Source of the DNA: Actinoplanes sp. DH11
GTDB lineage: Bacteria > Actinomycetota > Actinomycetes > Mycobacteriales > Micromonosporaceae
DNA length: 64,000 nucleotides
Direction: 5' to 3'
Assembly (NCBI RefSeq): GCF_020873875.1
Contig: NZ_JAHWGU010000005.1
Span: forward strand, 62,001-126,000
Shown: piece after piece, positions 43,850-53,310 of the stretch
Numbering within the stretch: the stretch's first letter is position 1
Layout: each line of letters starts with the position of its first letter
Program-made: the position numbers and the translations under genes
The notes under the pieces: model-generated
Told to the model about the DNA's origin: nothing
What the model saw: only the letters and a program-made list of their open reading frames with translations
The model's database searches: none

Positions 43850-45229
43850 TCAGCTGCCGGCGGCCAGCAGCTGGTTGACCTTTTCCTCAGCGGTCTTCAG
43901 CAGGGCGTCGATGTTCGCGTCCGGATCGGTCAGGACCCCGGACATCGCCGAGTCGAGCACCGCGTAGATCGCCTGCGCGTTGCGCGGCTCGCCCTTGATC
44001 GGGACCGGGTTCGTCTCGAAGAGCGCGAAGTTCGCGGTGTCCAGGTTGGCGTTCGCCTTACGCAGGTCGAACTCCTGCTTCTGCGCCTCGCTGCCGTTCG
44101 CGAACAGCAGCGGCTGGGGCAGGCCCACCGGGTAGTTCTGCGGCTTCGCCCGCTCGTAGTCGAACTGGCCCTTGCCCGGCGTCAGCTTCTGGTAGGCGAT
44201 CCACTTCAGACCGGCCTTGACCTGCTCCGGGGTGAGGTCCTTCTTGAAGAAGTAACCCTCGCCGCCGCCCAGAGTCGCCTTGGCCGGGCCGTCCTGGCCG
44301 GGCAGCGGAGCCATCGCCCAGTCCTGGAACTTGCCCTGGAACTGGCTCACGATCGCCTGGGTGGCGTCCGGCGCGCCGATGAACATGCCGACCTTGCCCG
44401 CGCCGGCGTTGGTCAGCAGGTCACCCCACTGCAGCAACTGGCGGCTGCCCATGCTGTTGTCGCCGTACCGCATGTCCTTCAAGTTCTGCAGGACCTGCTT
44501 GCCGGCGGCGTCGTTGAACGCGGCCTTCTTGCCGTCCTCGCTGAGCACCTGGCCGCCCTGCGAGTAGAGCAGCGACGTGAAGTGCCAGCCGCCGGTGTTG
44601 CCGGCGCTGTACTCCGAGTAGCCGGCGACCCCGCCACCCAGCGCGGAGATCTTCTTGGCGGCCGCACGCACCTCGGCCCAGGTCTTCGGCGGGTTGTCGA
44701 CGTCGAGGCCCGCCTTCTGGAACAGGACCTTGTTGTAGACCAGACCCATCGAATAGTTCTTCACGGGTACGGCGTACAGCTTGCCGCCGTCGGTGAAGAC
44801 CTCCTTGAGCGCCGGGTCCACGCTGTCCCAGGTCGGGATGTTCTCCTTCGTGGCGTACTCGGTGATGTCCATCGCCTGGCCCGCGTCAAGCACCTGCTGG
44901 ACGTCGGTCATGTATCCGTAGAAGACGTCGGTCATCGTGCCGCCGGCCAGCCGGGCGGTGAAGTCCGGCGGGTTGTTGCACTGCTCGCCGACGCTGACGC
45001 TCTTGATGATGATGTCGGGGTTCTCCTGCTGGAACGCGGCGACGTCCTCGTTCCAGTTGGCCAGGAGTTCCTTCTGGGCCCCCACCGGCTGGCAGTCGAC
45101 CGTGATGGTGACCTTGCCGCCGGCCTCCTGCCCTCCGTCGTCGCTCTTGGTGGAGCACGCCGTGAGGCTGAACCCCAGGCCGGCCACGAGCGCCAGCGCC
45201 GCGACCTTCCGGTATTGCGGTACGGACAT
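43850..45229 (-). CDS. Sugar-binding lipoprotein of the CUT1 importer
   Basis: A 459-residue extracellular substrate-binding protein. The lipobox cysteine is Cys25 (GFSLTACS). The mature part follows with KVTITVDCQPV, RLAGGTMTDVFYGYM and GGEGYFFKKDLTPEQ, typical of cluster-B sugar-binding proteins. ATG 45229 has AAGGGA upstream; an earlier in-frame start at 45268 has no clear ribosome site. It is the first gene of the operon, 141 nt downstream of a LacI-type operator. Confidence 0.9.
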   Translation of the reverse strand: MSVPQYRKVAALALVAGLGFSLTACSTKSDDGGQEAGGKVTITVDCQPVGAQKELLANWNEDVAAFQQENPDIIIKSVSVGEQCNNPPDFTARLAGGTMTDVFYGYMTDVQQVLDAGQAMDITEYATKENIPTWDSVDPALKEVFTDGGKLYAVPVKNYSMGLVYNKVLFQKAGLDVDNPPKTWAEVRAAAKKISALGGGVAGYSEYSAGNTGGWHFTSLLYSQGGQVLSEDGKKAAFNDAAGKQVLQNLKDMRYGDNSMGSRQLLQWGDLLTNAGAGKVGMFIGAPDATQAIVSQFQGKFQDWAMAPLPGQDGPAKATLGGGEGYFFKKDLTPEQVKAGLKWIAYQKLTPGKGQFDYERAKPQNYPVGLPQPLLFANGSEAQKQEFDLRKANANLDTANFALFETNPVPIKGEPRNAQAIYAVLDSAMSGVLTDPDANIDALLKTAEEKVNQLLAAGS

Positions 45230-45370
45230 CTGTCCATCCCTTCGGGAGCGGGTGTTATCCACGGCCATCGCTGATCTGTGTCATCAGTTGTCTCCCTGCG
45301 GGTCCGCTTCGGTGGCCCGGACCCGGCGCGGGAGTGAGTGGAGTCACTGTAACGAGACAGACTTATGTCG

Positions 45371-45380
45371 GCAACGTTTC
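45371..45380. promoter_or_regulatory. LacI-type operator upstream of the sugar operon
   Basis: GCAACGTTTC, on the minus strand GAAACGTTGC, fits the palindrome GAAACGTTTC in 9 of 10 positions. It lies in the 333-bp promoter region between the binding-protein gene and the lacI-type gene. The second, perfect site at 46600 shares the GAARCGYTTC pattern, so both likely bind the same regulator. Confidence 0.6.
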
Positions 45381-45497
45381 GATCGTGCTCTGCAAAGAGT
45401 CGACTTGTTCGCGACAGATCCTGACAGCGAAGTGATTCGCGCAGAGTGACTCGGTTTCGGCCATCTTCGGCAGCGGGCTTGGGCCTGCCGACAACGC

Positions 45498-45535
45498 AAA
45501 AAAGGTCGTCGATCGCTTCAGCGATCGACGACCTT
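45498..45535 (-). terminator. Intrinsic terminator of the LacI-family gene
   Basis: A perfect 15-bp stem (45502-45516 with 45521-45535) and 4-nt loop are followed on the minus strand by six U residues (45503-45498). It is 27 nt past the regulator stop and is the only classical U-tract terminator I see in the window. Confidence 0.9.
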
Positions 45536-45562
45536 CCCCTGCACGTGGCAGGCGCGGTGCGG

Positions 45563-46558
45563 TCAGTGGGCGGGCGCGGGGGCGGTGGAGCCTCGCACCA
45601 CCAGTTCCGGCTCGAAGAGGAGCTCGTCGCTCAGCACCCGGGCCTCCTCGATCTGGCTGACCAGGATGTCCACGGCGGCCTGGCCCATCGTCTCGATCGG
45701 CTGGCGGACGGTGGTGAGTGGCGGGTCGGTGCAGGTCATGAACGCGGAGTCGTCGAAACCGACCACCGAGATGTCGGCCGGGACGGCGCGGCCCAGCCGG
45801 CGGGCGGCTCGGATGGCGCCCAGGGCGAGCACGTCGCTGGCGCAGATGATGCCGGTGACGCCGCGCTCGACCAGCTTGGTCGCCGCGACGCGGGCGCCCT
45901 CCATCGAGAAGCTGGACCGCTCCACGATCGTCTGGTCCGCGCCGGCGACGGCAAGCATGGCGGCGAGCTTGCGGCGGGACGGCACGTGACCTTCCGGGCC
46001 GAGGACCATGCCGATCCGTTCGTGGCCGAGGGAACGCAGATGGCCGTACGCCTGCTCCACCGCGACCGCGTCGTCCGTGGACACCCGGGGGAATCCGAGC
46101 TCGTCGACGCCGGCGTTGACGAGGACGACCGGCAGGCCGCGGTCGGTCAGGCGCCGGTAGTGCTCGTGCGAGGCGTCGGTCAGCGCGTAGGACCCGCCCG
46201 CGAAGATGACGCCGGAGACCTGGTGGTCGAGGAGCATCTCGACGTAGTCCGACTCGGGAACGCCGCCGATGGTCCGGGCGCAGAGGGCCGGGGTGAACCC
46301 GCGCTGTGCCAGCGAGCCGGTCACCACTTCGGCCAGGGCCGGGAAGATCGGGTTCTGCAGCTCGGGCAGGACCAGGCCGACGAGGCGGGCCCGTTCCCCG
46401 CGGAGTTTGGTGGGTCGCTCGTACCCCAGCACGTCGAGGGCCGTGAGCACCGATGTGCGGGTCGCCTCGGAGACACCGCTGCGCCCGTTGAGAACCCGGC
46501 TCACGGTGGCCTCGCTGACGCCGGCTTTCTTCGCCACCTCGGCTAGTCGTTTGGTCAC
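45563..46558 (-). CDS. LacI-family repressor of the alpha-glucan operon
   Basis: A 331-residue regulator with a helix-turn-helix at KRLAEVAKKAGVSEATVSRV (about residues 3-22), hinge NGRSGVSEATR, and a periplasmic-binding-protein-like effector domain (LVGLVLPELQNPIFPALAEV onwards, with DDAVAVEQAYGHLRSLGH and ASDVLALGAIRAARRLG). The start is GTG 46558. It is separated from the importer genes by its own terminator and a promoter region carrying a matching operator. An autoregulatory operator lies 41 bp upstream of its start. The effector is probably an alpha-gluco-oligosaccharide, inferred from the operon. Confidence 0.9.
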   Translation of the reverse strand: MTKRLAEVAKKAGVSEATVSRVLNGRSGVSEATRTSVLTALDVLGYERPTKLRGERARLVGLVLPELQNPIFPALAEVVTGSLAQRGFTPALCARTIGGVPESDYVEMLLDHQVSGVIFAGGSYALTDASHEHYRRLTDRGLPVVLVNAGVDELGFPRVSTDDAVAVEQAYGHLRSLGHERIGMVLGPEGHVPSRRKLAAMLAVAGADQTIVERSSFSMEGARVAATKLVERGVTGIICASDVLALGAIRAARRLGRAVPADISVVGFDDSAFMTCTDPPLTTVRQPIETMGQAAVDILVSQIEEARVLSDELLFEPELVVRGSTAPAPAH

Positions 46559-46599
46559 GACGGAATCCTACGTCAGATTCCTGCAAGAATTGAACCGTG

Positions 46600-46611
46600 C
46601 GAAGCGCTTCG
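46600..46611. promoter_or_regulatory. LacI-type autoregulatory operator
   Basis: The 12-bp perfect palindrome CGAAGCGCTTCG lies 41 bp upstream of the LacI-family GTG. It matches the GAARCGYTTC pattern of the site upstream of the sugar-binding gene. Confidence 0.75.
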
Positions 46612-46755
46612 AAGCCGGGAACTTCGGTTGTCCTTGCATTCGTTGCGCATCGGCTGGCGAGCTGGTGCGGTCGGTGGAGATTCTTTCGCCGCGATGTCGA
46701 TCGGCCCGGTACCCGATCGTCATGGGAGCACGACAACGAACGGAAGGACACAACC

Positions 46756-47109
46756 GTGCGCTACGTCATGATCCTCACTGGGGACGAGTCGAACTGGTAC
46801 GAGCCGAAGCTGCCCGACGGGCTCATGGACGAGGTCGGCGCCTGGTGGGGCAAGTGGTTCGAGGCCGGGAAGATCGTCGAAGGCGGTGCGGAGCTGCAAC
46901 CGACGACCACCGCGAAGACGGTGGGCCGCGGGCGGGACGGGAAGCCCGAGGTGACCGACGGGCCGTACCTGGAACTCAAGGAAGTCGTCGGCGGCTTCAT
47001 CCTGTTGGAGGCCGACGACATCGACGACGCGGTCGCGGTGGCGGCGGGCTGGCCCGGCATCGCCGCCGTGGGGGACAAGGTGGAGGTCCGGCCGATTCTG
47101 GAGCGCTGA
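46756..47109 (+). CDS. DGPF/YCII-family protein, likely ECF42 partner
   Basis: A 117-residue protein of the YCII/DGPF group: N-terminal MRYVMILTGDES and the DGPYLELKEVVGGFILLEAD segment (about residues 74-93), which is the DGPF signature in slightly altered form. The start is GTG 46756 with GGAAGG upstream. Members are small dimeric proteins typically encoded next to ECF42 sigma factors, and here the sigma gene is convergent, 104 bp away. They may be the target or partner of the sigma factor. Catalytic activity is unknown. Confidence 0.85.
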   Translation: MRYVMILTGDESNWYEPKLPDGLMDEVGAWWGKWFEAGKIVEGGAELQPTTTAKTVGRGRDGKPEVTDGPYLELKEVVGGFILLEADDIDDAVAVAAGWPGIAAVGDKVEVRPILER

Positions 47110-47213
47110 CCGGGCGCCGCCCGCAACGACGAAGCTCACGGTGAGCGCCGGCAGGGTCACGGTGAGCGTTGGCAGGGCTCTCGGTCAGCGCCGGTGGGGC
47201 TCACGGTGGGCGC

Positions 47214-48719
47214 TCACCGGGGGCCGGTCTCCCGGGTCAGGGACTCCAACCGGCGGGTCAGCAGGTCGCGTTCGGCCGGGTCGGTGGCCAGCGCCAAGGC
47301 TCGGCGGGTGGCAGTGGCCGCCTCGGCCGGCCGGTTCAGCCGGTGCAGGAGGCCGGCGCGGGTGGCGTGCCAGAGGCGGTACCCGTCCAGGCGCCCGGCC
47401 AGCGCGTCCACCTCGACCAGGGCCGCGGCGGGGCCGTGGACGAAACTGGTCGCCACCGCCCGCCCGAGCAGCACCACCGGCGTGGGGCGGGTCGTCGCCA
47501 GGAGGTCGTAGAGGCGGCGCACCGTACCCCAGTCGGTCCTCTCGTAGGCCGGCGCCAGCGCATGCTGCGCCGCGATGGTCGCCTCCAGCTGGTAGGGCCC
47601 GGGCCGGTCGTGCGTCGCCGCCCGGGCCAGCCGGCGGCACGCCGAGGCGATCAGGTTCGTGTCCCAGAGTGACCGGTCCTGATCCTCCAGGAGCACGAGC
47701 CGGCCGGCCCGGTCGAAGCGGGACGCGGTGCGGGACTCGGAGAGTTCGAGCAGGGCGGCCAGCCCGGCCACCTCGGGTTCGGCAGGCATGAGCGACGTCA
47801 GCCGGCGGGCGAGGCCGAGCGCTTCCCGGGCGAGTTCCCGCCGGTCCGGGCCGTTGCGGCCGGGCATATCACCGGCGGGGGCGGGGGACTCGGCGGCAGA
47901 GGGCTTGCGGGCAGTGGGCTCAGCGGCACGGGACTCGGCGGCGGAGGGCTTGGGGGCGGAGGGCTTGGGGGCGGAGGGCTTGGGGGCGGAGGGCTTGGGA
48001 GCGGAGGGCTTGGGAGCAGTGGGCTTGGGAGCAGAGGGCTCGGCGGCGGAGGGCTCGGCTGGAGAGGCCCGGGTGGTCAGGTAGCCGTCGTTGTAGAGCA
48101 GGTAGATCACGCGCAGGACGGACGGCAGGCGGGCCGGTAGCTCGCCGGGCGGTGGGACCTCGACGCGGACGCGGTGGTGGCGGAGGTGGCGTTTCGCGCG
48201 TACCAGTCGCTGTGCCGCAGTGGCCCTGGGCAGCAGGAACGCTGCGGCCACCGACTCGGCGGGCAGGCCTGCCACCGCGTGCAGGGTAAGTGCGACGCGG
48301 GAGCTCTCGGGGAGGCTGGGATGGCAGCACGCGAAGATCATCGCCAGGCGGTCGTCGCCGGTCGGTGGTCCCGGCGGGCTGCCGGGGAAGGTTCCGGAAG
48401 CAGGGTCGGCGGCCGGATCGGAGCCGGGGCCCGTGGCGGGGGCGGTGGCGAGTTCGGCGGCCAGCGCGGCGTGCTTCGCCCGGCCGTTCGCCTCGCGGCG
48501 GAGGCGGTCCAGGGCCTTGCGCCAGGCGGTCCGGACGAGCCAGCCGGGCGGATTCCCGGGTACGCCTTCGGCAGGCCACCGCCGCAACGCCTCGGCTATC
48601 GCGTCCTGAAGGGCCTCCTCGGCGCGGTCGAAGTCGTCGAGGCGGCGCGCGAGGACACCGAGCATGCCGGCGGAGTCGTTCCGCCACACGCCATCGAGGA
48701 TCTCCCGGACGCCGTCCAC
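47214..48719 (-). CDS. ECF42-type sigma factor with C-terminal helical extension and repeat insertion
   Basis: A 501-residue sigma factor. Region 2 is at about 15-75 ([40 protein letters not shown]) and region 4 at about 120-178 ([35 protein letters not shown]). YLLYNDGY (about 206-213) starts the ECF42-specific C-terminal TPR-like extension, which includes [12 protein letters not shown]. An insertion of about 70 residues with SAPKP repeats (12- to 15-bp DNA units, about 47890-48070) separates YLLYNDGY from the rest and is not found in ordinary ECF42 proteins as far as I recall. The start is GTG 48719. No anti-sigma factor is adjacent; control by the C-terminal extension is the family model. 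Confidence 0.87.
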   Translation of the reverse strand: MDGVREILDGVWRNDSAGMLGVLARRLDDFDRAEEALQDAIAEALRRWPAEGVPGNPPGWLVRTAWRKALDRLRREANGRAKHAALAAELATAPATGPGSDPAADPASGTFPGSPPGPPTGDDRLAMIFACCHPSLPESSRVALTLHAVAGLPAESVAAAFLLPRATAAQRLVRAKRHLRHHRVRVEVPPPGELPARLPSVLRVIYLLYNDGYLTTRASPAEPSAAEPSAPKPTAPKPSAPKPSAPKPSAPKPSAPKPSAAESRAAEPTARKPSAAESPAPAGDMPGRNGPDRRELAREALGLARRLTSLMPAEPEVAGLAALLELSESRTASRFDRAGRLVLLEDQDRSLWDTNLIASACRRLARAATHDRPGPYQLEATIAAQHALAPAYERTDWGTVRRLYDLLATTRPTPVVLLGRAVATSFVHGPAAALVEVDALAGRLDGYRLWHATRAGLLHRLNRPAEAATATRRALALATDPAERDLLTRRLESLTRETGPR

Positions 48720-48867
48720 CCGCCCAGTCTGCCCGCCCGGCCCCCCTGCCCTGCCCGGGCCGAGCCGTGATCGGGCGCCGGGCCACGCGGGATCAGGGAA
48801 AACGCTTCGGGGGAGGTGGGTGGGATGGGATGTTTTGAGACGACCGGGAGAAAGGGGCCGTCACCAC

Positions 48868-49377
48868 ATGTCCGACTGGCAGAACGACAGCTGGTCGTCC
48901 GGGGCGGGGCAGGACGACTGGTCGGCGCAGGCTCAGGACCGGCAGCGGGACTCCGTGCACCGGCTTGCCAACGTCAGCAACGACATGGCGACGGCCACCC
49001 AGGCGGCGGTGCGGGCGGCCGAGACCGCGGTGCAGGTGATCCAGCGGCTGGAGGCCAGCAGCACGGAGATCGGCAAAGTGGTTCAGCTGATCGCCACGAT
49101 CGCGAAGCAGACGAACCTGCTGGCGTTGAACGCCACCATCGAGGCGGCTCGGGCCGGTGAGGCGGGGCGCGGGTTCGCCGTGGTGGCGAGCGAGGTCAAG
49201 GACCTGGCGAACGAGACGGCCACGGCCACCAGCGAGATCGGTACGCAGGTGGGTGGCATCCGGTCGGACACGCAGAACGCGGTGTCGGCGATCGAGGAGA
49301 TGCAGGGCCTGATCGAGGAACTGGACCGCTGCCAGAAGGTGATCAGCGGCATCGTCGTGGAGCAGCAGGCGGGCTGA
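48868..49377 (+). CDS. Minimal cytosolic methyl-accepting-chemotaxis-like protein
   Basis: A 169-residue soluble protein that is little more than the tip of an MCP signalling hairpin: [20 protein letters not shown], then [20 protein letters not shown] (about residues 78-117), the most conserved chemoreceptor sequence. Two short coiled-coil arms flank it. There are no membrane helices, HAMP, or sensor domain, and no Che gene is nearby. An AAAGGGG site precedes ATG 48868. It could be a stand-alone signalling tip or a fragment kept for another coiled-coil role. Function is not assigned. Confidence 0.8.
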   Translation: MSDWQNDSWSSGAGQDDWSAQAQDRQRDSVHRLANVSNDMATATQAAVRAAETAVQVIQRLEASSTEIGKVVQLIATIAKQTNLLALNATIEAARAGEAGRGFAVVASEVKDLANETATATSEIGTQVGGIRSDTQNAVSAIEEMQGLIEELDRCQKVISGIVVEQQAG

Positions 49378-49381
49378 GCGC

Positions 49382-49473
49382 GGGCTGGGCCACGGACGGG
49401 CTGGGCCCCGACGGACGGGCTGGGCCCCGACGGACGGGCTGGGCCCCGACGGACGGGCTGGGCCCCGACGGGT
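49382..49473. repeat. 19-bp tandem repeat, about 5 units
   Basis: Units of GGGCTGGGCCCCGACGGAC: the first is shortened, three are perfect, and the last is altered. The array starts 5 bp after the MCP-like stop and ends 27 bp before the YchJ-like start. Confidence 0.9.
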
Positions 49474-49499
49474 GGATCACGCTGGGGCAGACTGGCGGC

Positions 49500-49910
49500 A
49501 TGGCTCGTAAGCGTTCGCCCCGTACCGCCTCCGCCGCCTGCCCGTGCGGCGCGGCCGCGTACGCCCGCTGTTGCGCCCCTCTCCACGACGGCAAGCCGGC
49601 GGCGGACCCGGAAACCCTGATGCGCTCGCGGTTCAGCGCGTATGCGCTGGGTCGCACCGACCACGTCCACCGCACGTGGCACCCGGAGACCCGCCCGCCG
49701 CACGAGGCCGACGTCGCCGACGATCCGGGGCTGCGCTGGGTACGCCTGGAAGTCCTCGAAACGGCCGGCGGCTCAGTGTTCGACGCGGAGGGGTCGGTCC
49801 GGTTCCGGGCGCACTACCGCGAGGGCGGCAAGCCGGGTGTGATGGAGGAGCTGAGCCGGTTCGTGCGTCACGAGGGACAGTGGGTCTACTGGGGGCCGTT
49901 GCCCCTGTGA
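49500..49910 (+). CDS. YchJ/UPF0225-family protein with SEC-C-like zinc motif
   Basis: A 136-residue protein. The N-terminal ACPCGAAAYARCCAPLHDG (about 13-31) carries the CxCx8C-type zinc ligands of the YchJ group, followed by RSRFSAYALGRTDHVHRTWH and an NTF2-like C-terminal half ending QWVYWGPLPL. Relatives are of unknown function; SEC-C motifs elsewhere bind zinc. ATG 49500. It ends 42 bp before kynA on the same strand and might be co-transcribed with it. Confidence 0.82.
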   Translation: MARKRSPRTASAACPCGAAAYARCCAPLHDGKPAADPETLMRSRFSAYALGRTDHVHRTWHPETRPPHEADVADDPGLRWVRLEVLETAGGSVFDAEGSVRFRAHYREGGKPGVMEELSRFVRHEGQWVYWGPLPL

Positions 49911-49952
49911 TCCACTGAACCAGCCTGCACCGGTGCGGGGAAGGAGAGCGTC

Positions 49953-50804
49953 ATGTCGGCTCAGCGGCCGCTCGAGGACGGGATCGTCCGAGACTTCAAG
50001 GTCAACCTGTCGTACGGGGAGTACCTCCGTCTCGACCGGATCCTGGACGCGCAGCACCCGGTCAGTCAGCCCGCGCACCACGACGAGCTGCTCTTCATCC
50101 TGCAGCACCAGACGTCGGAGCTGTGGCTGAAACTGGTCATCCACGAGCTGAAGGCAGTACAGCAGCACCTGGCGAAGGACGAGTTGCGTCCCGCTCTCAA
50201 AGGGCTGGCCCGGGTCAAGCACATCCAGCGCACCCTGACCGAGCAGTGGTCGGTGCTGGCCACCCTGACGCCGAGCGAGTACGCGGAGTTCCGCAGCTTC
50301 CTCGGCACGTCGTCGGGGTTCCAGTCGTACCAGTACCGGGCGATCGAGTTCCTGCTCGGCAACAAGGACCGGCGGATGCTGTCGATCTTCAACGACCAGC
50401 CGGCGGCCCGGGAACTGCTCGAGGACGCCTTGCGTACGCCAAGCGTCTACGACGAGTTCCTGCACTTCCTGGCCCGGCGCGGTCACCCGGTGCCGATGGA
50501 GATCCTGCAGCGCGACGTCACCGAACCCTACGAGTACCGCGCCGAGCTGGTGCCCGTCTTCCAGGGGATCTACGAGAACGCCGACCAGAACTGGGACGTC
50601 TACGAAGCCTGCGAGGACCTCGTGGACCTGGAGGAGAACTTCCAGCTCTGGCGGTTCCGGCACCTCAAGACGGTGGAACGGACGATCGGCTTCAAACGCG
50701 GCACCGGCGGCTCGAGCGGGGTCTCGTTCCTGAAGGCGGCTCTCGATCTGACATTCTTCCCGGAGCTCTACGCCGTCCGCACCGAGATCGGAGTTCCCCG
50801 TTGA
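49953..50804 (+). CDS. kynA: Tryptophan 2,3-dioxygenase
   Basis: A 283-residue heme dioxygenase that opens the indole ring of L-tryptophan to N-formylkynurenine. Family segments are visible in order: [38 protein letters not shown] (heme and substrate region), [18 protein letters not shown], and [20 protein letters not shown] with [17 protein letters not shown] near the end. The length matches bacterial enzymes. An AAGGAG site precedes ATG 49953. The next gene starts inside its stop codon (TTGA), so the pathway genes are translationally coupled. Confidence 0.95.
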   Translation: MSAQRPLEDGIVRDFKVNLSYGEYLRLDRILDAQHPVSQPAHHDELLFILQHQTSELWLKLVIHELKAVQQHLAKDELRPALKGLARVKHIQRTLTEQWSVLATLTPSEYAEFRSFLGTSSGFQSYQYRAIEFLLGNKDRRMLSIFNDQPAARELLEDALRTPSVYDEFLHFLARRGHPVPMEILQRDVTEPYEYRAELVPVFQGIYENADQNWDVYEACEDLVDLEENFQLWRFRHLKTVERTIGFKRGTGGSSGVSFLKAALDLTFFPELYAVRTEIGVPR

Positions 50805-52033
50805 GCGGCGACCTGCTCCTCGACCGGGCGAAGGCGCTCGACGCGGCCGACCCGCTCGCCGGGTTCCGCGACCGGTTCCTCACCGCGCCCGCCTCGGACC
50901 TGCTCTCCTACCTCGACGGCAACTCGCTGGGCCGGCCCCTGGAGGCGACGGCCCGGCTGATGGACGCGTTCGTCCGGGAACAGTGGGGTGGCCGGCTCAT
51001 CCGCGGCTGGACCGACGGCTGGCTGGACTGGCCGATCACCCTCGGTGACCGGCTCGGCGCCGTCGCCCTCGGTGCGGCACCCGGGCAGACCGTGATCGCC
51101 GACTCGACCACGGTGCTGATCTACAAGCTGGCGCGGGCCGCGGTGGACGCCCGGCCCGGCCGCCGCCGCGTCGTGCTGGACACCGACAACTTCCCCACCG
51201 ACCGGTACGTGCTGGAGGGCATCGCGGCCGAACGGGGCCTCGAACTGGTCTGGATCTCCGCGGACCCGCTGACCGGCGTGCACCCCGCCCAGGTCGCCGA
51301 GGTGGTCGACGACCGGACCGCCCTGGTGCTGTTCAGCCACGTCGCCTACCGCTCGGGCTGGCTCGCCGACATCCCGGAGATCAACCGGATCGCGCACGAG
51401 GCGGGCGCGCTCACCCTGTGGGACCTGTGCCACTCCGCCGGGTCGGTGCCCGTCGAACTCGACGCGTGGGGTGTCGACCTCGCGGTCGGCTGCACCTACA
51501 AGTACCTCAACGGCGGGCCCGGTGCGCCGGCCTTCGCCTACCTGCGCCACGACCTGCAGGACGAGCTGCGCCAGCCCATCCTGGGCTGGATGGGGCATCG
51601 CGCGTCCTTCGAGATGGGGCACGGTCACGAGCCGGCCCCGGGCGTACGGGCTCTGCTCAGCGGGACACCGCCGATCCTCGCGATGGTCCCGCTGCACGCC
51701 AACCTGGACATGCTCGCCGAAGCCGGGATCGAGGCGGTGCGGGAGAAGTCGCTGCTGCTCACCGGGTACGTGCTGGACCTGGCCGACGCGTGGCTGACAG
51801 AGGCCGGCGTCGATGTGGTGAGCCCGCGCGACGCCGCCCGGCGCGGTGGGCACGTGACGCTGCGACGGCCCGGCTTCGAGCAGCTGCTGGAGCCGCTGTG
51901 GGACAGCGGGGTGATCCCCGACTATCGCCGGCCGGACGGGCTGCGGATCGGGCCGGCGCCGCTGAGCACGAGCTTCAGCGAGGTGTATCAGGGGCTGTCG
52001 GTGCTGCGCGACCTCCTCGAGAAGCAGCGATGA
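50801..52033 (+). CDS. kynU: Kynureninase
   Basis: A 410-residue PLP enzyme that cleaves kynurenine to anthranilate and alanine. Visible features are [51 protein letters not shown], the aspartate and histidine of [19 protein letters not shown], and the PLP lysine in [19 protein letters not shown]. The start is TTG 50801, overlapping the kynA stop as TTGA; no ATG or GTG gives the full N-terminus. Its own stop overlaps the ATG of the amidohydrolase (ATGA). Confidence 0.93.
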   Translation: MSGDLLLDRAKALDAADPLAGFRDRFLTAPASDLLSYLDGNSLGRPLEATARLMDAFVREQWGGRLIRGWTDGWLDWPITLGDRLGAVALGAAPGQTVIADSTTVLIYKLARAAVDARPGRRRVVLDTDNFPTDRYVLEGIAAERGLELVWISADPLTGVHPAQVAEVVDDRTALVLFSHVAYRSGWLADIPEINRIAHEAGALTLWDLCHSAGSVPVELDAWGVDLAVGCTYKYLNGGPGAPAFAYLRHDLQDELRQPILGWMGHRASFEMGHGHEPAPGVRALLSGTPPILAMVPLHANLDMLAEAGIEAVREKSLLLTGYVLDLADAWLTEAGVDVVSPRDAARRGGHVTLRRPGFEQLLEPLWDSGVIPDYRRPDGLRIGPAPLSTSFSEVYQGLSVLRDLLEKQR

Positions 52034-53241
52034 CCTCCGGCTCCGGCGTTCCGGGCGGTCCTCCCGGCGGCGCGGCGGCTTCGTCGGGTGGCGCGGCGGC
52101 TTCGTCGGGTGGCACGGCGGGTTCGTCGGGTGGCTCGGCGGGCGTGGCGGGTGCGGCGGCTTGCTGCGGTGCTTCGGACGGGGGCTGTGCGGCGGCGGCT
52201 CTGCGGTCCGGGTCGGGTGCGCCGCGGGTGCGCTGGCTGATCGCCGACTCGGTGTGGTGGGGCGGCCGGCTGCGGTCGCGCGTCGCGCTGCGGGTCGGCG
52301 AGAACGGCATCGCGAAGCCGGTGCCGGGGGAGTTGGCGCCGGTCGCCGGCACCCGGCGGTTCCGCGGCACGCTGCTGCCCGGGCTCGTCGACGCGCACGT
52401 GCACGCGGCGCTCGTCGACCTCACGGCCGTCCGGGCCGGGGGGATCGGGTCGGTGTGGGACCTCGGCGGCGTACCCAAGGATCTTGAAGATCTCGCCGAA
52501 CGCGCCCGGCAGCCGGGCACCGACCTGCCGCTGGTTCGCTATGCCGGACCGTTTCTGATCGCTCCGGGCGGCTATCCGAGCGACCGTTCGTGGGCGCCTG
52601 CCGGCAGCTGGCGGGAGATCCGTTCGGCCGCTGACGCCCACGAGGCGGTGGCGGAGGCCCGGTCGGCCGGGGCCTCCTTGATCAAGGTGACCGCGCACGC
52701 CGGCGGCCCGCTGCTGCCGCAGGACACGCTGACGTCGCTGGTCGGCGCGGCGCACGCGTCGGGGCTCGAGGTCGTCGTGCACGCCGAAGGCACCGGAACG
52801 GTCGCCGCCGCCCTGGACGCCGGTGCCGGCATTCTGGCGCATACGCCCTGGACAGAGCGGTTGGACGACGACCTGGTGCGAGCCTGCGCGGAGCGGATGC
52901 GCTGGATCAGCACGCTCGACATCCACGGTTGGGGAACACCCGACCCGGCACGGGAGATCGCCGTCGACAACCTGCGGCGCTTCCTCGGGTACGGGGGAAG
53001 CGTGCGCTACGGCACCGACCTCGGGAACGGGCCGCTGCCGGCGGGGGTGAACGTCCGGGAGATCCGGGCGTTGCAGGAAGCTGGCCTGGAGCCGCATGCG
53101 GTCCTGTCCGCGATGACCGAAAGTGACAGCTCGGTGCTCAGTGTGGTCGACGGCGGCCTCGACCTGGATGCGGACCGTTTCGCCGACTCGCTGGCGACGG
53201 CGCGGGCGATCGACGGAACCGCGTTGCCGAACCACTGCTGA
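52030..53241 (+). CDS. Amidohydrolase-superfamily enzyme of the kynurenine operon
   Basis: A 403-residue metal-dependent hydrolase. The HxH site is in LLPGLVDAHVHAAL (about residues 114-127); later ligands are in IKVTAHAGGPL, VVVHAEGTGTV, GILAHTPW and RYGTDLGNGPL. The first 60 residues are an added GGAAASSGG repeat segment plus a Cys-containing stretch, not part of the fold. ATG 52030 overlaps the kynU stop. The operon has no recognisable kynurenine formamidase, the step between kynA and kynU, so this enzyme is the best candidate for that step. This is inference from coupling; imidazolonepropionase-like hydrolysis of another ring is an alternative. Confidence 0.8.
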   Translation: MTSGSGVPGGPPGGAAASSGGAAASSGGTAGSSGGSAGVAGAAACCGASDGGCAAAALRSGSGAPRVRWLIADSVWWGGRLRSRVALRVGENGIAKPVPGELAPVAGTRRFRGTLLPGLVDAHVHAALVDLTAVRAGGIGSVWDLGGVPKDLEDLAERARQPGTDLPLVRYAGPFLIAPGGYPSDRSWAPAGSWREIRSAADAHEAVAEARSAGASLIKVTAHAGGPLLPQDTLTSLVGAAHASGLEVVVHAEGTGTVAAALDAGAGILAHTPWTERLDDDLVRACAERMRWISTLDIHGWGTPDPAREIAVDNLRRFLGYGGSVRYGTDLGNGPLPAGVNVREIRALQEAGLEPHAVLSAMTESDSSVLSVVDGGLDLDADRFADSLATARAIDGTALPNHC

Positions 53242-53310
53242 AACCAGCCGGCCTGGTCTCGGCACGCGGGTGGTGGCCCGGCGGCGCCGGCAACGGCGCC
53301 GCGAGGGCAA

